The notes: generated by a model not told the origin, from the sequence alone. DNA of 64,000 bases from Streptomyces mangrovisoli (GCF_000974985.2 NZ_LAVA02000056.1:51750-115749); one strand, 5' to 3'; positions 40,659-49,815 are shown, numbered from the stretch's first letter. A program made the numbers and translations.

Positions 40659-42987
40659 CGTTCCCGCCCTTTCCTTCCTCCGTGTCGGTGCCGTCCCCGT
40701 GTCCCGCGGGAACGTCCCCGTCCTCCGTACGGCTCTCCCCCGGCCCGGCGCCCGCGCCCGTGCGGCGCTCGCCGTGCCCGGTGGGGATGCCCTTGCGGCC
40801 GCGGTCGAGTCCGCGCTGGAGGGCGCCGAACACGGCCCGCACCTCCTCGGCGTCCAGCTCCGGCGCGGGGGCGGTGGCGCGAGGCGCCTCGTCGCGCAGC
40901 TCCTCCACCAGCGACGCCTGGCGGACCCGGGTCGGCAGCGCGGGGGCGGCCGGGGCGGGGGCGACCGGGGCCGTACGGCCGTGGTCGTGCGGCTCGGCGG
41001 GCACGGGCGCGGCGCCGGGCTCGCGGGCCGGGCCGGCGTCCGCCTCCGGGCGGTCGGTCACCGGCCGGTCCACGGCCGGCCGGACCTGCGCCAGTACGCC
41101 GTCGGGCAGCAGCACCACCGCGGTCGTGCCGCCGTACGGCGACCGGGTGAGCGTGACCTCGATGCCGTGCCGGGCCGCGAGCCGCCCCACGACGTACAGC
41201 CCGAGCCGCTCGTGCCGGGTGGGGTCGAAGTCGTCGGGGTCGTGCAGGGTGCGGCGGGCGCGCTCGATCTCGTCGGGGTCGAGGCCGAGCCCCCGGTCGT
41301 CTATCTCCAGCACGAATCCGCCGCCCGCCCGTCCGGTGCGCAGCGTGACCCGGGTGTGCGGGGGCGAGAACACCGTGGCGTTCTCCAGGAGTTCGGCGAG
41401 CAGGTGCACGACGTCGGCGACGGCGTCGGCCGCGATGCCCACCTCCGGCATCGGCGGGATCTCCACCCGCGCGTAGTCCTCGATCTCGCCGACCGCGGAC
41501 GACACGACGTCGGCGACGGGCACCGGCCGGCGCCAACGGCGGCCCGGGACCGCGCCGGAGAGGATGATCAGGTTCTCCGCGTGGCGCCGCATCCGGGTGG
41601 TGAGGTGGTCGATGCGGAACAGCTCCGCGAGCACGTCGGGGTCGTCGGTACGCCGTTCCAGCGTGTCGACGAGCTTCAACTGCCGGTGCACCAGGGCCTG
41701 GTTGCGGCGGGCGATGTTCAGCAGCACGGCGAACAGTCCGCGGCGCAGCCCGGCCTGGCGGACCGCGGCCTCCACCGCGGCGAGCCGGGCGGCGTTGAAG
41801 GAGCGACCGACGTCCCCGATCTCGTCGGCGACCGCCTCCGGGTCGGTGAGCGGCGGGGCCTCGGCGGCCGCGTCCACGTCCTCGCCCGCGCTCAGCCGCC
41901 GCATGACGTCGGGCAGTTGGCGCGCGGTGAGCAGGTCGGCCGCGTCCCGCAGGATCTCCAGGCGGCGCGAGATGCGGCGAGCGCCGCGCACCGCGAACCA
42001 CAGCGAGAGCACCACGACGGCGAGGCCGCCCACGCCGACGACGGCGGCCTCGGCGAGCTGGCCGTAGGCGAACGACCGGCCGCGGGCGGCGGAGTTGCGC
42101 GCGGACTGCGTGCTCATCTCCCGGTAGCGCACCACCACGCGGTCGGTGGTGGTGCGCCAGGAGTCGGCGGCGACGGCCTTGCCCGCCCCGGCGGCGCCCG
42201 CCCGCAGCAGCGCGTCCTCGCTGTCGGCCAGCGACCGGTAGAGGGCGCCTCGCTGGAAGTCCTCGTACAGCGCGCGCGAGTCGGACGGCAGGTCGGGCAC
42301 GTAGGTCCGCTCGAAGACGCGGCGGTCCTCGATGGTCGAGGTCAGGGTGTCGTACTGCGGATCGGTCAGCCTGCCCGCGGCCCTGGCCCCGGCGACGAGC
42401 GCGTCCTCGCGGGAGACGAAGTCGCGTACCCGCACGAGTTCGATGACGACCTGGGCCTCGCGGGCGAGCTGCCCCGCCTGGAGCGCGGTGAGCGAGGACT
42501 CGACGGCGAAGCCCGGCTCGACCAGGGCGCTGTACTCGGTCACCGCGCGGTCCCAGGTGACATGGCGGCCCAGTACCCGGTCGCGCAGCTTCTCCAGCTT
42601 GTCGGTCGAGGCCACCATGGCGGCGAGGGTCCGCCGCTGGGAGGCGTCGAGCCGGCCGTCGGGGTGTCCGATCGCGTCCCGCATCGCGGCGACGGCCCGG
42701 TCGGTGCGGCGCTGCTGGGTGAGCAGCGCCGTCGCCGAGCCGGTACGGCTGTCGGAGCCCAGATAGGCCGCGGCCAGGCGGCGTTCGATCTGGATCTGCC
42801 CGACGGCCGTGTCGACGGGGGTGCCGTAGTCCTCGTACACCCCCTGGAGCCGTACCAGCGCGCGGAGTTCACCGGTGACGGAGACCATCGCGAACGTCCA
42901 CAGCACGGTCAGGGCGAGCACGGGAGCGACCGCGAGCGCCACGATGCGCGCGCGGACCGTGGTGGGTCGGCCGAAGGGCCAGCGCAT
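40648..42987 (-). CDS. cvnA: Sensor histidine kinase-like ATP-binding protein (CvnA type)
   Basis: A 779-aa membrane protein. TM1 is at about 14-38, an extracytoplasmic nitrate/nitrite-sensor-like helical domain at about 40-310 and TM2 at about 313-335. A HAMP-like segment and a helical dimerisation region (LFAVLLNIARRNQALVHRQL) precede an HATPase domain (ELLENATVFSPPHTRV N-box, DDRGLGLDPDEIERAR). The long Pro/Ala-rich C-terminal tail (about 630-779) is disordered. Conservon CvnA proteins sense signals and act with CvnB-D. It is the first gene of this cluster. Confidence 0.92.
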   Translation of the reverse strand: MRWPFGRPTTVRARIVALAVAPVLALTVLWTFAMVSVTGELRALVRLQGVYEDYGTPVDTAVGQIQIERRLAAAYLGSDSRTGSATALLTQQRRTDRAVAAMRDAIGHPDGRLDASQRRTLAAMVASTDKLEKLRDRVLGRHVTWDRAVTEYSALVEPGFAVESSLTALQAGQLAREAQVVIELVRVRDFVSREDALVAGARAAGRLTDPQYDTLTSTIEDRRVFERTYVPDLPSDSRALYEDFQRGALYRSLADSEDALLRAGAAGAGKAVAADSWRTTTDRVVVRYREMSTQSARNSAARGRSFAYGQLAEAAVVGVGGLAVVVLSLWFAVRGARRISRRLEILRDAADLLTARQLPDVMRRLSAGEDVDAAAEAPPLTDPEAVADEIGDVGRSFNAARLAAVEAAVRQAGLRRGLFAVLLNIARRNQALVHRQLKLVDTLERRTDDPDVLAELFRIDHLTTRMRRHAENLIILSGAVPGRRWRRPVPVADVVSSAVGEIEDYARVEIPPMPEVGIAADAVADVVHLLAELLENATVFSPPHTRVTLRTGRAGGGFVLEIDDRGLGLDPDEIERARRTLHDPDDFDPTRHERLGLYVVGRLAARHGIEVTLTRSPYGGTTAVVLLPDGVLAQVRPAVDRPVTDRPEADAGPAREPGAAPVPAEPHDHGRTAPVAPAPAAPALPTRVRQASLVEELRDEAPRATAPAPELDAEEVRAVFGALQRGLDRGRKGIPTGHGERRTGAGAGPGESRTEDGDVPAGHGDGTDTEEGKGGNDAR

Positions 42988-43081
42988 GGATTACCTGCCG
43001 GTGTTACCAGTGGGTAGAAGGTCGGCACAACCTACGGGACGATCACCCGGCCCGCAATGGTGACCGCGGGTAACACCTAGG

Positions 43082-44542
43082 TCACTTTCGCGGCACGACA
43101 AATGTGGTGATCACCGCCGCATGGTCCGAGGGCCACTCGTTGCCCGCCACCTGCGGCCAGGGCCGCGGAGTGCCGCGCACGAGGGTCCGGGAGTCCACGA
43201 CGCCCAGCCCCCGGTGGAGCACGTAGTCGATGCGGTCCTGCGGCTCGGTGCGCCCGCTGCCGTCCTCGTGCACGGGGTGCACCGGCGACCAGGTCACGCC
43301 GGGCTCGGCGGCCGGGTCGGGGTGCGCCTCGCGGAAGGAGTCGCGCAGCCCCGCCTCCTCGGCCGCCCGGCTCACCGGCCACCCGGCGTCGGTCCGGTCC
43401 AGGTGGGAGGGCGCGTTGAAGTCGCCGACCAGGACCACCGGCACGCCGTCGTCCGCGGTCGCCGCGATCCGCTCCAGCGCGTCCCGCAGCTGCGCGAGCC
43501 GCACGCCCTCGTGGGCGTCGAGCTCGGCGGCCGGAAGCCCGTCGAACGCGGCCTCGTAGGGGCCGTAGGGCGTGTAGTGCAGATGCGCGGTCCATACGTC
43601 GACCTCGCGCGCGCCGACCGCGATCCGGGCGCCCGCCGCGCCGTAGAAGCCGACCTCGGGGTCGCCGAGCGTCGCGCGGATCGGGTGGCGGCTGATGATG
43701 CCGAGGTTCTCCCCGGCCCGGTGGTGGTGCCAGCCGAGCGCCTCGGCGAGCTCCCGGGCCGCCGTGCCCGCGGTCTCCTGGAGGCCCACGACATCGGCCT
43801 CCGCCTCCAGGACGGCCTTGACCTGCTTGGCCCGGTGGTCGTCGACCATCGCCCCGCCCAGCCAGAGGTTCCAGGACATCACCCGCAGCTCGGGACCGAC
43901 CAGGCCCGCGAGTTCCTCCGGGGTGACTCCGGCGAGGCTGTCGCGGACCGTCCGCCCCGGCGCGGCGGCGATCGGCGCGAGCGAGGGGACGGCGAGCACC
44001 GCGCATCCGGCGGCCTCGGCGGAGGCGACGCCGGTCTCGGTGTCCTCGACGGCCACGCAGGCCGCCGGCGGCACGCCGAGGGCGCGGCAGGCCGCGAGGT
44101 AGGGGTCGGGGGCCGGCTTGGTGCGCCCGGTGTCGTCGGCGGTGACCGAGACCGCGAACCGGTCCCGGCCGAGGACGTCGAGGACGGTGTCGGCGACGGC
44201 CCGGGACGAGGCGGTGACCAGCGCGGTCGGTACTCCGGCGCGGGCCAGCGCGTCGAGCAGGTCGAGGGCTCCGGGGCGGGGCACGGTGCCGGCCCGCACC
44301 CGGCGGGCGAACTCGCCGTCCAGTTCGGCGGCGAGCGCGGCGGCGTCGGCGCCGGTGGCCGCGGCGAGCCAGGCGGCGGTGTGCTCGACGGCCCGGCCGA
44401 GCACCTCCGGCCGGTCCGCCTCGGTCAGCGGCCGCCGGGCGGTCTGCTCCACCGCCTCCCACCAGAGCCGCTCGGTGTCGACGAGCGTGCCGTCCATGTC
44501 GAACAGCACGGCGCGCAGGGGGAGATGGGGGTGGGGGGACAC
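43082..44542 (-). CDS. Fusion: HAD phosphatase plus EEP phosphodiesterase domain
   Basis: A 486-aa protein. Residues 1-230 form a HAD-IA hydrolase of the beta-phosphoglucomutase type: nucleophile motif FDMDGTLVDTERLWWEAV, VTASS (motif II), KPAPDPYLAA (motif III Lys) and VEDTETGVASAEAAG (motif IV). Residues 240-486 form an endonuclease/exonuclease/phosphatase domain: RVMSWNLWLGG, VGLQETAG (metal Glu), VVLVGDFNAPSH and NEWPSDHAAVI. Both are metal phosphohydrolases, so sequential diester and monoester cleavage is possible but unproven. GTG start with GAGAG upstream. REP-like repeats lie just upstream. Confidence 0.88.
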   Translation of the reverse strand: MSPHPHLPLRAVLFDMDGTLVDTERLWWEAVEQTARRPLTEADRPEVLGRAVEHTAAWLAAATGADAAALAAELDGEFARRVRAGTVPRPGALDLLDALARAGVPTALVTASSRAVADTVLDVLGRDRFAVSVTADDTGRTKPAPDPYLAACRALGVPPAACVAVEDTETGVASAEAAGCAVLAVPSLAPIAAAPGRTVRDSLAGVTPEELAGLVGPELRVMSWNLWLGGAMVDDHRAKQVKAVLEAEADVVGLQETAGTAARELAEALGWHHHRAGENLGIISRHPIRATLGDPEVGFYGAAGARIAVGAREVDVWTAHLHYTPYGPYEAAFDGLPAAELDAHEGVRLAQLRDALERIAATADDGVPVVLVGDFNAPSHLDRTDAGWPVSRAAEEAGLRDSFREAHPDPAAEPGVTWSPVHPVHEDGSGRTEPQDRIDYVLHRGLGVVDSRTLVRGTPRPWPQVAGNEWPSDHAAVITTFVVPRK

Positions 44543-44587
44543 GGTGGCTCTCTTTCGATCGTTTTCGGGTACGGGGAGCCGTCGGCA

Positions 44588-44868
44588 GATCGCGCAGTTC
44601 CCCGCGGTTTCCTGTCCGGGTGCGGGCCGGTGGGCTCGTTCGCGCAGTTCCCCGCGCCCCTGGGAGGAGCCTTGACGGTTTCGCGTCCGGGTGCGGGCCG
44701 TCACGGGCTGGTCGCGCAGTTCCCCGCGCCCCTTGGCGGGTTGCGACGAACCACCCTCAGGGGCGCGGGGAACTGCGCGAAGAGGCCCCACCCGCCCGCG
44801 GACAAGGACGGACAGAAGCCCCCTCAGGGGCGCGGGGAACTGCGCGAAGGGGCCCCACCGGGCCGCGG
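44588..44868. repeat. REP-like repeat cluster, five units
   Basis: Three units read GCGCAGTTCCCCGCGCCCC (near 44593, 44643, 44714) and two read the complement (near 44758, 44825), filling the 363-bp gap between the fusion-protein gene and the ABC operon. Opposed units can form long hairpins, which would separate the two transcripts. Confidence 0.85.
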
Positions 44869-44905
44869 GCGAGGTCGGACCGGGGCGCGGGGACGGCGCG
44901 GGCGG

Positions 44906-45991
44906 TCACTCGCCGCGCCGCTCGGCCACCAGCACCGCCCGCTCCGGCAACGACACCCTCACCCCCGCCCCCAAGCCCAGCGCAGCGCCCTCGTGGGCGG
45001 GCACGTCCGCCTTGACCTCCGTCCCGTCGCCGAGCCGGACCATGACCCGCACGGCCGCGCCGAGGAAGGACGTGGCGGCCACCCGCGCCGTACCGTCCTC
45101 GTCGGCCCGCACCAGCACCGCCTCCGGCCGCACCAGGACGTCGACGTCGCGGGCCGCGGGCACATCGCCGTCGACGGGCAGCCGCTGCCCGAGCACCTCC
45201 ACCGTCCCGCCGTCGAGCCGACCCGGTATCCGGCTCATCGTGCCGACGAACTCGGCGACGAACGCGGTGGCCGGACGCCCGTACAACTCGGCCGGAGCGG
45301 CGCACTGTTCGAGCCGGCCGGCCCGCATGACGGCGACCCGGTCGGCGATCGACAGCGCCTCCTCCTGGTCGTGCGTGACGAACAGCGTGGTGATGCCCAG
45401 CTCCCGTTGGAGCCGGCGGATCTCCTCGCGCAGGGTGAGCCGCACCTTGGCGTCGAGCGCGGACAGCGGCTCGTCGAGCAGCAGGACGCGCGGGCGCAGC
45501 GCGAGGGCGCGGGCGAGCGCGACGCGCTGCTGCTGGCCGCCGGAGAGCTCGTGCGGATAGCGCTCGCCCTTGTCGGCGAGCCCGACCAGCTCCAGCAACT
45601 CGGCCGCGCGGGAACGCCGTTCGGCGGTGCGCACCTTGCGCATCCGCAGCCCGAACGCGACGTTGTCGAGCGCGCTCAGATGCGGGAAGAGGCTGTACGA
45701 CTGGAAGACCATCCCGGCGTCGCGGCGGTGGGCCGGGACCCGGGTCACGTCCTCGCCGTCGACCAGCACCTCGCCGGAGGTAGGGTGTTCGAACCCGGCG
45801 AGCATCCGCAGCGCGGTGGTCTTGCCGCAGCCGGACGGGCCGAGCAGCGCGAGGAACTCGCCGGGCCGCACGGCGAGGTCGAGCCCGTCGAGGGCGACGG
45901 TCGCGCCGAACTCGCGCCGCAGGGAACGGAATTCGACGGTCGCGGCGGTGGCCCGGTCGGCCGTCTGAGTCGTGGTGGCGGTCATGTTCAT
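44906..45991 (-). CDS. ABC transporter ATP-binding protein
   Basis: A 361-aa ATPase of the Fe3+/polyamine/2-aminoethylphosphonate importer class. Walker A GPSGCGKTT near residue 52, Q-loop VFQSYSLFPH near 95, ABC signature LSGGQQQRVALARAL near 148, Walker B VLLLDEPLSALD near 170, H-loop FVTHDQEEAL near 203. A C-terminal TOBE regulatory domain (about 270-361) is present. The start overlaps the permease stop by 4 bp (ATGA). Last gene of the importer operon. Confidence 0.93.
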   Translation of the reverse strand: MNMTATTTQTADRATAATVEFRSLRREFGATVALDGLDLAVRPGEFLALLGPSGCGKTTALRMLAGFEHPTSGEVLVDGEDVTRVPAHRRDAGMVFQSYSLFPHLSALDNVAFGLRMRKVRTAERRSRAAELLELVGLADKGERYPHELSGGQQQRVALARALALRPRVLLLDEPLSALDAKVRLTLREEIRRLQRELGITTLFVTHDQEEALSIADRVAVMRAGRLEQCAAPAELYGRPATAFVAEFVGTMSRIPGRLDGGTVEVLGQRLPVDGDVPAARDVDVLVRPEAVLVRADEDGTARVAATSFLGAAVRVMVRLGDGTEVKADVPAHEGAALGLGAGVRVSLPERAVLVAERRGE

Positions 45992-46803
45992 CCCCGGGAG
46001 GCGGTGGTTCGGGAGCGTCCGCCGGCTGAGGCGAGCGCGAGCAGCAGAAGCCAGGTCAGCAGCAGGCTGAGCACGGACACGGCGACGGACAGCTGGGCCT
46101 GCTCGCCGCCGACGTTCACGATCCACACCGCGAACGGGGTGAAGCCCAGCAGATGGGAGACGGTGAACTCGCCGAGCACCAGCGCCAGGGTGAGGAAGGC
46201 GGAGTTCAGCAGCGCCCCGCGCAGATTGGGCAGCACGGCGCGCACGAGGGCCTGCGGCCAGCTCGCGCCGCAGCTGCGGGCGGCCTCGACGAGGGTGCGT
46301 ACGTCGACGGCGCGCAGCCCGGCGTCCAACGCCCGGTACACGAACGGCAGCGCCATCACGACGTAGGCGAGGACGAGCACGAAGGGGAAGTCGGGGTTCT
46401 GGATCGCCACGAAGGTCTGGAACAGCGGGGTGTGGGAGAGATGGTCCGGTCCCCACTTCAGGACGGTGGAGATGCCGGCCACGAACGCGATCGGCGGCAC
46501 CACCAGGGGCAGGCTGCACACCACTTCGACGACGGGCCGCAGCCGGGGCGCGCCGAGCCGCAGCGCGACCGTGGCGGGCACCAGCAGGAGCAGCACCACG
46601 GCGATGGTGGCGGCGGCCAGTTCGAGCGAGAGCAGCAGGCTGCTGCCGAAGCCGTCGGTGGAGAGGATCTCGGTGTACGCGTCGGCGGTGAGGCCCTGGC
46701 CCGGCACGTCGACGGTGAAGACCACGGACGCGGCCAGCGGCACCAGGAAGTACAGCGCGGCGAGACCGAACACGGCCCAGCGCCACGGTTTCAGGCGAGC
46801 CAT
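45988..46803 (-). CDS. ABC transporter permease (second)
   Basis: A 271-aa inner-membrane permease with six transmembrane helices and the EAA loop EAARSCGASWPQALVRAVLP (about 175-195) that contacts the ATPase. It pairs with the other permease encoded upstream to form the channel. Start ATG 46803 with GGAG 8 nt upstream, overlapping the preceding gene by 13 bp. Confidence 0.92.
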   Translation of the reverse strand: MARLKPWRWAVFGLAALYFLVPLAASVVFTVDVPGQGLTADAYTEILSTDGFGSSLLLSLELAAATIAVVLLLLVPATVALRLGAPRLRPVVEVVCSLPLVVPPIAFVAGISTVLKWGPDHLSHTPLFQTFVAIQNPDFPFVLVLAYVVMALPFVYRALDAGLRAVDVRTLVEAARSCGASWPQALVRAVLPNLRGALLNSAFLTLALVLGEFTVSHLLGFTPFAVWIVNVGGEQAQLSVAVSVLSLLLTWLLLLALASAGGRSRTTASRG

Positions 46804-47690
46804 CGCGCGCTCCGTCGTTGCAGGGGCAGGTACACGGCCATCACCAGGCCCGCGACCAGGACCATGTCGAGGCTGAGGGCGAGGGCGACGTTCTCCTGGC
46901 CGACCAGGACGTTGCCGGAGAGGGCGTCGGCGATCTGGAGGGTGACCAGCGGGACGGCGCTGCCCACCATGGCGGCCGCCGTGGCGTAGGCGGCGAAGGC
47001 GCTGCCGAAGAGCAGCACCAGGCCGCCGAGCAGGGAGGGCGCGAGCACGGGCAGGGCCACGTGCCGCCAGTACTGCACGCCCGTGGCGCCGTTGTTCTGC
47101 GCGGCCTCGCGCCACTGGGTGCGCAGGCCCTCCAGGGCCGGCGCGATGGTGAGCACCATCAGCGGGATCAGGAAGTACAGGTAGACGATCACCAGGCCCC
47201 AGAAGCTGTAGAGGTCCCAGCCGTGGTCGGTGAGGTGCAGGTGCACGGTGAGCACACCCGCGTTGCCGAGGGTGGCGACGAACGCGAACGCCAGGGGCAC
47301 ACCGCCGAAGTTGGCGAGCACCCCGGACGCGGTGAGCACGGCCTCGCGCACCGCGCGGGAGCGGGAGGTGACCACGGCCTGCGCGAGCGGCAGCCCGAGC
47401 AGCGTGCCGAGCGCGGCGGAGACCGCGGACAGCTTGACGCTCCCGGTGAGGGCGGTGAGATAGGCGCCCTGAAGGGAGGCGGTCAGGTTGCCGGTGGTGT
47501 ACGAACTCGCGCCGGTGGCCTGGTCCTTGACGGTGAAGGCGCCGTTCAGCATGGCCAGCGCGGGGACACCGAAGGCGATCGCGGTGAAGACGAGCAGCGG
47601 GACGACGGCCAGCCAGCCGGGAACGGGGCGCCGCCGCTTCGCCGGAGCGGCGGGCGGCGCCACGTCCACGCCCGTGAGGGTGGCCGTCAT
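46791..47690 (-). CDS. ABC transporter permease (first)
   Basis: A 299-aa permease with six transmembrane helices after a 25-residue cytoplasmic start. Its EAA loop is EAAQNNGATGVQYWRHVALP (about 210-230). The arrangement of binding protein, two permeases and ATPase matches the PotABCD/PhnSTUV type. Start ATG overlaps the binding-protein stop by 4 bp. Confidence 0.92.
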   Translation of the reverse strand: MTATLTGVDVAPPAAPAKRRRPVPGWLAVVPLLVFTAIAFGVPALAMLNGAFTVKDQATGASSYTTGNLTASLQGAYLTALTGSVKLSAVSAALGTLLGLPLAQAVVTSRSRAVREAVLTASGVLANFGGVPLAFAFVATLGNAGVLTVHLHLTDHGWDLYSFWGLVIVYLYFLIPLMVLTIAPALEGLRTQWREAAQNNGATGVQYWRHVALPVLAPSLLGGLVLLFGSAFAAYATAAAMVGSAVPLVTLQIADALSGNVLVGQENVALALSLDMVLVAGLVMAVYLPLQRRSARWLA

Positions 47691-48844
47691 CCGGAGACGG
47701 CCTTCGCCCAGCCCTGCGCGATGACCGTCTTGGCCTTGCTCTGCTGGCCCTCCGACGGGAAGGAGGGGGTGCCGGTGACGGCGGGCAGCTTGGCGGCGGC
47801 GCTCTTGTCGAGGGTGCCGGCCTGGTCCATGGCCGTCATCAGGGCCGGGCGGGCGTAGCCCTTGAGCCAGAGGTTCTGGCCCTCGGCGCTGTAGAGGTAC
47901 TCCTGCCACAGCCGGGCGGCCGCCGGGTGCGGGGCGTCCTTGTTGACGGCCTGGGAGTAGTACTGGGAGAACTGGCCGTCGCTCGGGACGGACACCTTCC
48001 AGTCGAGGCCCTTGGCCTTGAACTCGTCGGCGTACCCGGCGTTGAGGTAGTCCCAGTCGATGCTGATGGGCGTCTCGCCCTTCTCGACGGTGGCCGGGGT
48101 GGACTCGACGGGCGTGTAGTTGCCGTTCTTCTTCAGCTTGGCGAAGAAGTCGAGGCCGGGCTGGATGTCGTCGAAGGAGCCGCCACTGGCGAGCGCGGCC
48201 GCGTAGACGCCGCCGAAGGCCGAACCCGACTTGGTGGGGTTGCCGTTGAGGGCGACCTGGCCCTTGTACTGCGGCTTGAGGAGGTCGGCGAAGGTGGTCG
48301 GACAGACCTTGACGCGCTTGGCGTCGCAGCCGATGGATATGTAGCCGCCGTAGTCGTTGTACCAGCGGGCCTGCGCGTCCTTCTGGCCCGCGGGCAGGTC
48401 GGCGAAGGAGGCCACCTTGTACGGCGCGAGCAGGCCCTGCTGGGCGGCGCTGAGCGCGAAGGAGGAGCCGAGGTCGAGCACGTCGGGGGCGCGGTCCTGG
48501 CCCTTGCGCGAGGTGACGGCGTTGATCTCGTCCTGGCTGGAGCCGTCGGGGTTCTCGTCCTCGATCTTGATGCCGTACTTCTTCTTGAACCCGTCGATGA
48601 GGGCGCCGTAGTTCGCCCAGTCGCGCGGCACCGCGATGATGTGCAGCGTGCCTTCCTTCTTGGCCGCCTTGACCAGCGCGGCGAGGCCGCCGAAGTCGGC
48701 GGCGGAGGTGGCGGTTGCGGCGTTCTTGCCGTCGGTGGTGGTGGACGCGTTGTCGGGGGCTGCGCCGCAGGCGCTCAGGGCGAGCGCGGCGACGACGGCG
48801 AGGCCGGCGCTGCGGACGGCGGTTCCCGGCAGGGACACGGTCAC
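47687..48844 (-). CDS. ABC transporter substrate-binding lipoprotein
   Basis: A 385-aa extracellular solute-binding protein. The signal peptide ends with the lipobox ALSAC (Cys near residue 26). A type II periplasmic-binding fold follows: GTLHIIAVPRDWANYGALID, DVLDLGSSFALSAAQQGLLA, TPISIDWDYLNAGYADEFKA. It resembles the iron/spermidine/2-aminoethylphosphonate group. The ligand is not readable from sequence. The GTG start has TGGAGAAG upstream. Promoter control is likely by the divergent GntR protein. Confidence 0.9.
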   Translation of the reverse strand: MTVSLPGTAVRSAGLAVVAALALSACGAAPDNASTTTDGKNAATATSAADFGGLAALVKAAKKEGTLHIIAVPRDWANYGALIDGFKKKYGIKIEDENPDGSSQDEINAVTSRKGQDRAPDVLDLGSSFALSAAQQGLLAPYKVASFADLPAGQKDAQARWYNDYGGYISIGCDAKRVKVCPTTFADLLKPQYKGQVALNGNPTKSGSAFGGVYAAALASGGSFDDIQPGLDFFAKLKKNGNYTPVESTPATVEKGETPISIDWDYLNAGYADEFKAKGLDWKVSVPSDGQFSQYYSQAVNKDAPHPAAARLWQEYLYSAEGQNLWLKGYARPALMTAMDQAGTLDKSAAAKLPAVTGTPSFPSEGQQSKAKTVIAQGWAKAVSG

Positions 48845-48876
48845 GGCTTCTCCAGGGGACGCACGAGGGTACGGAG

Positions 48877-48915
48877 ACTTGTCTGAAGAACTTGCAGAAC
48901 TTGTCTGAACAAGTT
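48877..48915. promoter_or_regulatory. GntR-type operator with direct and inverted repeats
   Basis: ACTTGTCTGAA occurs at 48877-48887 and again at 48899-48909, 22 bp apart. The second copy extends into a perfect inverted repeat AACTTGT-CTGA-ACAAGTT (48898-48915). It lies 33-71 bp upstream of the binding-protein start. Confidence 0.7.
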
Positions 48916-49034
48916 GACCCCAGTAGGACTGCCTCGGGTGTCCGGTCCGTAAACACCGTCGAAACTACGAACCCCTATTCCCTGCACAATCACAGCCGTT
49001 CCGGATCACTCAGGGATGTCGATTAGGCTGGTCA

Positions 49035-49048
49035 CGCTGTGCACAGCG
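49035..49048. promoter_or_regulatory. 14-bp perfect palindrome before the gntR gene
   Basis: CGCTGTGCACAGCG lies 20 bp before the gntR start codon, downstream of a possible -10 (TAGGCT, 49024-49029). Its position suits autorepression or an RNA hairpin. It differs from the ACTTGTCTGAA sites. Confidence 0.45.
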
Positions 49049-49067
49049 GCCTAGCCAGAGGGGAAGC

Positions 49068-49808
49068 ATGACGGCTCGACACGAGGAGATCGCCGACGCA
49101 CTGCGGCGGGCCATCGACCGCGAGGAGTACACGGTCGGCAGCCGGCTGCCCGCGGAGACGGAACTCGCCGCGCACTACGGCGTCTCCCGCGGGACCGTCC
49201 GCCAGGCCGTCGCCGCGCTCACCGCGGAGGGTCTGATCGGCTCCCGCCAGGGCGCCCGCCGGGTGGTCCTCGCCAGCCGTCGCAGCCAGAGCTTCGGGGA
49301 ACTGCGCAGCTTCGCCCAGTGGGCGCGGGCGATGGGCCGCGAGGCGACCGGGCGGGTGGTCGCGCAGGAGTTCCGCCCGGCGGCACAGGAGGACTCGGTG
49401 CGGCTTCAACTCCCGGTCGGCACGAGGGTGTTGCACGTGCTGCGAGTACGGGGGCTTGACGGTGAGCCGGTGTTGGTGGAGCGCACGGTGTACGCGGACT
49501 GGATCTCCGCGGCGGTCGCGGCGATAGAGCCCGACTGCCCGTCGGTCACCCAACGCCTCTACGACGACACGGGGTTGGTCTTCGCGTACGGCGAGCATGT
49601 CATCGACGCGGTGGCCTGCGGGGCGCAGGACGCGGAACTGCTGGGGGTCCGGCGGACCAGTCCGCTGCTGCGGGTGCGGCGGGTGACGACCACGCGGGAG
49701 GGACGGCCGGTGGAGTGGTCGGACGACCGGTACCGCTCGGACGCGGTGAGCTTCAGCGTCCACAACTCGATCGACAACAACGCGCTCGCGCGCAAGACGG
49801 CGGAATAG
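49068..49808 (+). CDS. GntR family regulator with UTRA domain
   Basis: A 246-aa HutC-type regulator. The N-terminal winged HTH (about 5-70: HEEIADALRRAIDREEYTVG, LAAHYGVSRGTVRQAVAALT) is followed by a UTRA effector domain (about 90-235: LRVRGLDGEPVLVERTVYAD, TSPLLRVRRVTTTREGRPVE). It probably binds the imported substrate or a derivative and releases the divergent ABC operon. The ATG follows GAGGGGAAGC. REP-like repeats follow the gene. Confidence 0.93.
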   Translation: MTARHEEIADALRRAIDREEYTVGSRLPAETELAAHYGVSRGTVRQAVAALTAEGLIGSRQGARRVVLASRRSQSFGELRSFAQWARAMGREATGRVVAQEFRPAAQEDSVRLQLPVGTRVLHVLRVRGLDGEPVLVERTVYADWISAAVAAIEPDCPSVTQRLYDDTGLVFAYGEHVIDAVACGAQDAELLGVRRTSPLLRVRRVTTTREGRPVEWSDDRYRSDAVSFSVHNSIDNNALARKTAE

Positions 49809-49815
49809 GAAACGG

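Noticed and set aside
43121..46366. 1081-codon open frame on the plus strand (and similar long frames at 55381-58626, 31989-34853, 4415-6802)
   Set aside because: They are antisense or frame-shifted shadows of confidently identified genes, rich in Arg/Gly/Ala/Pro with no domains. High third-position GC keeps these frames open.
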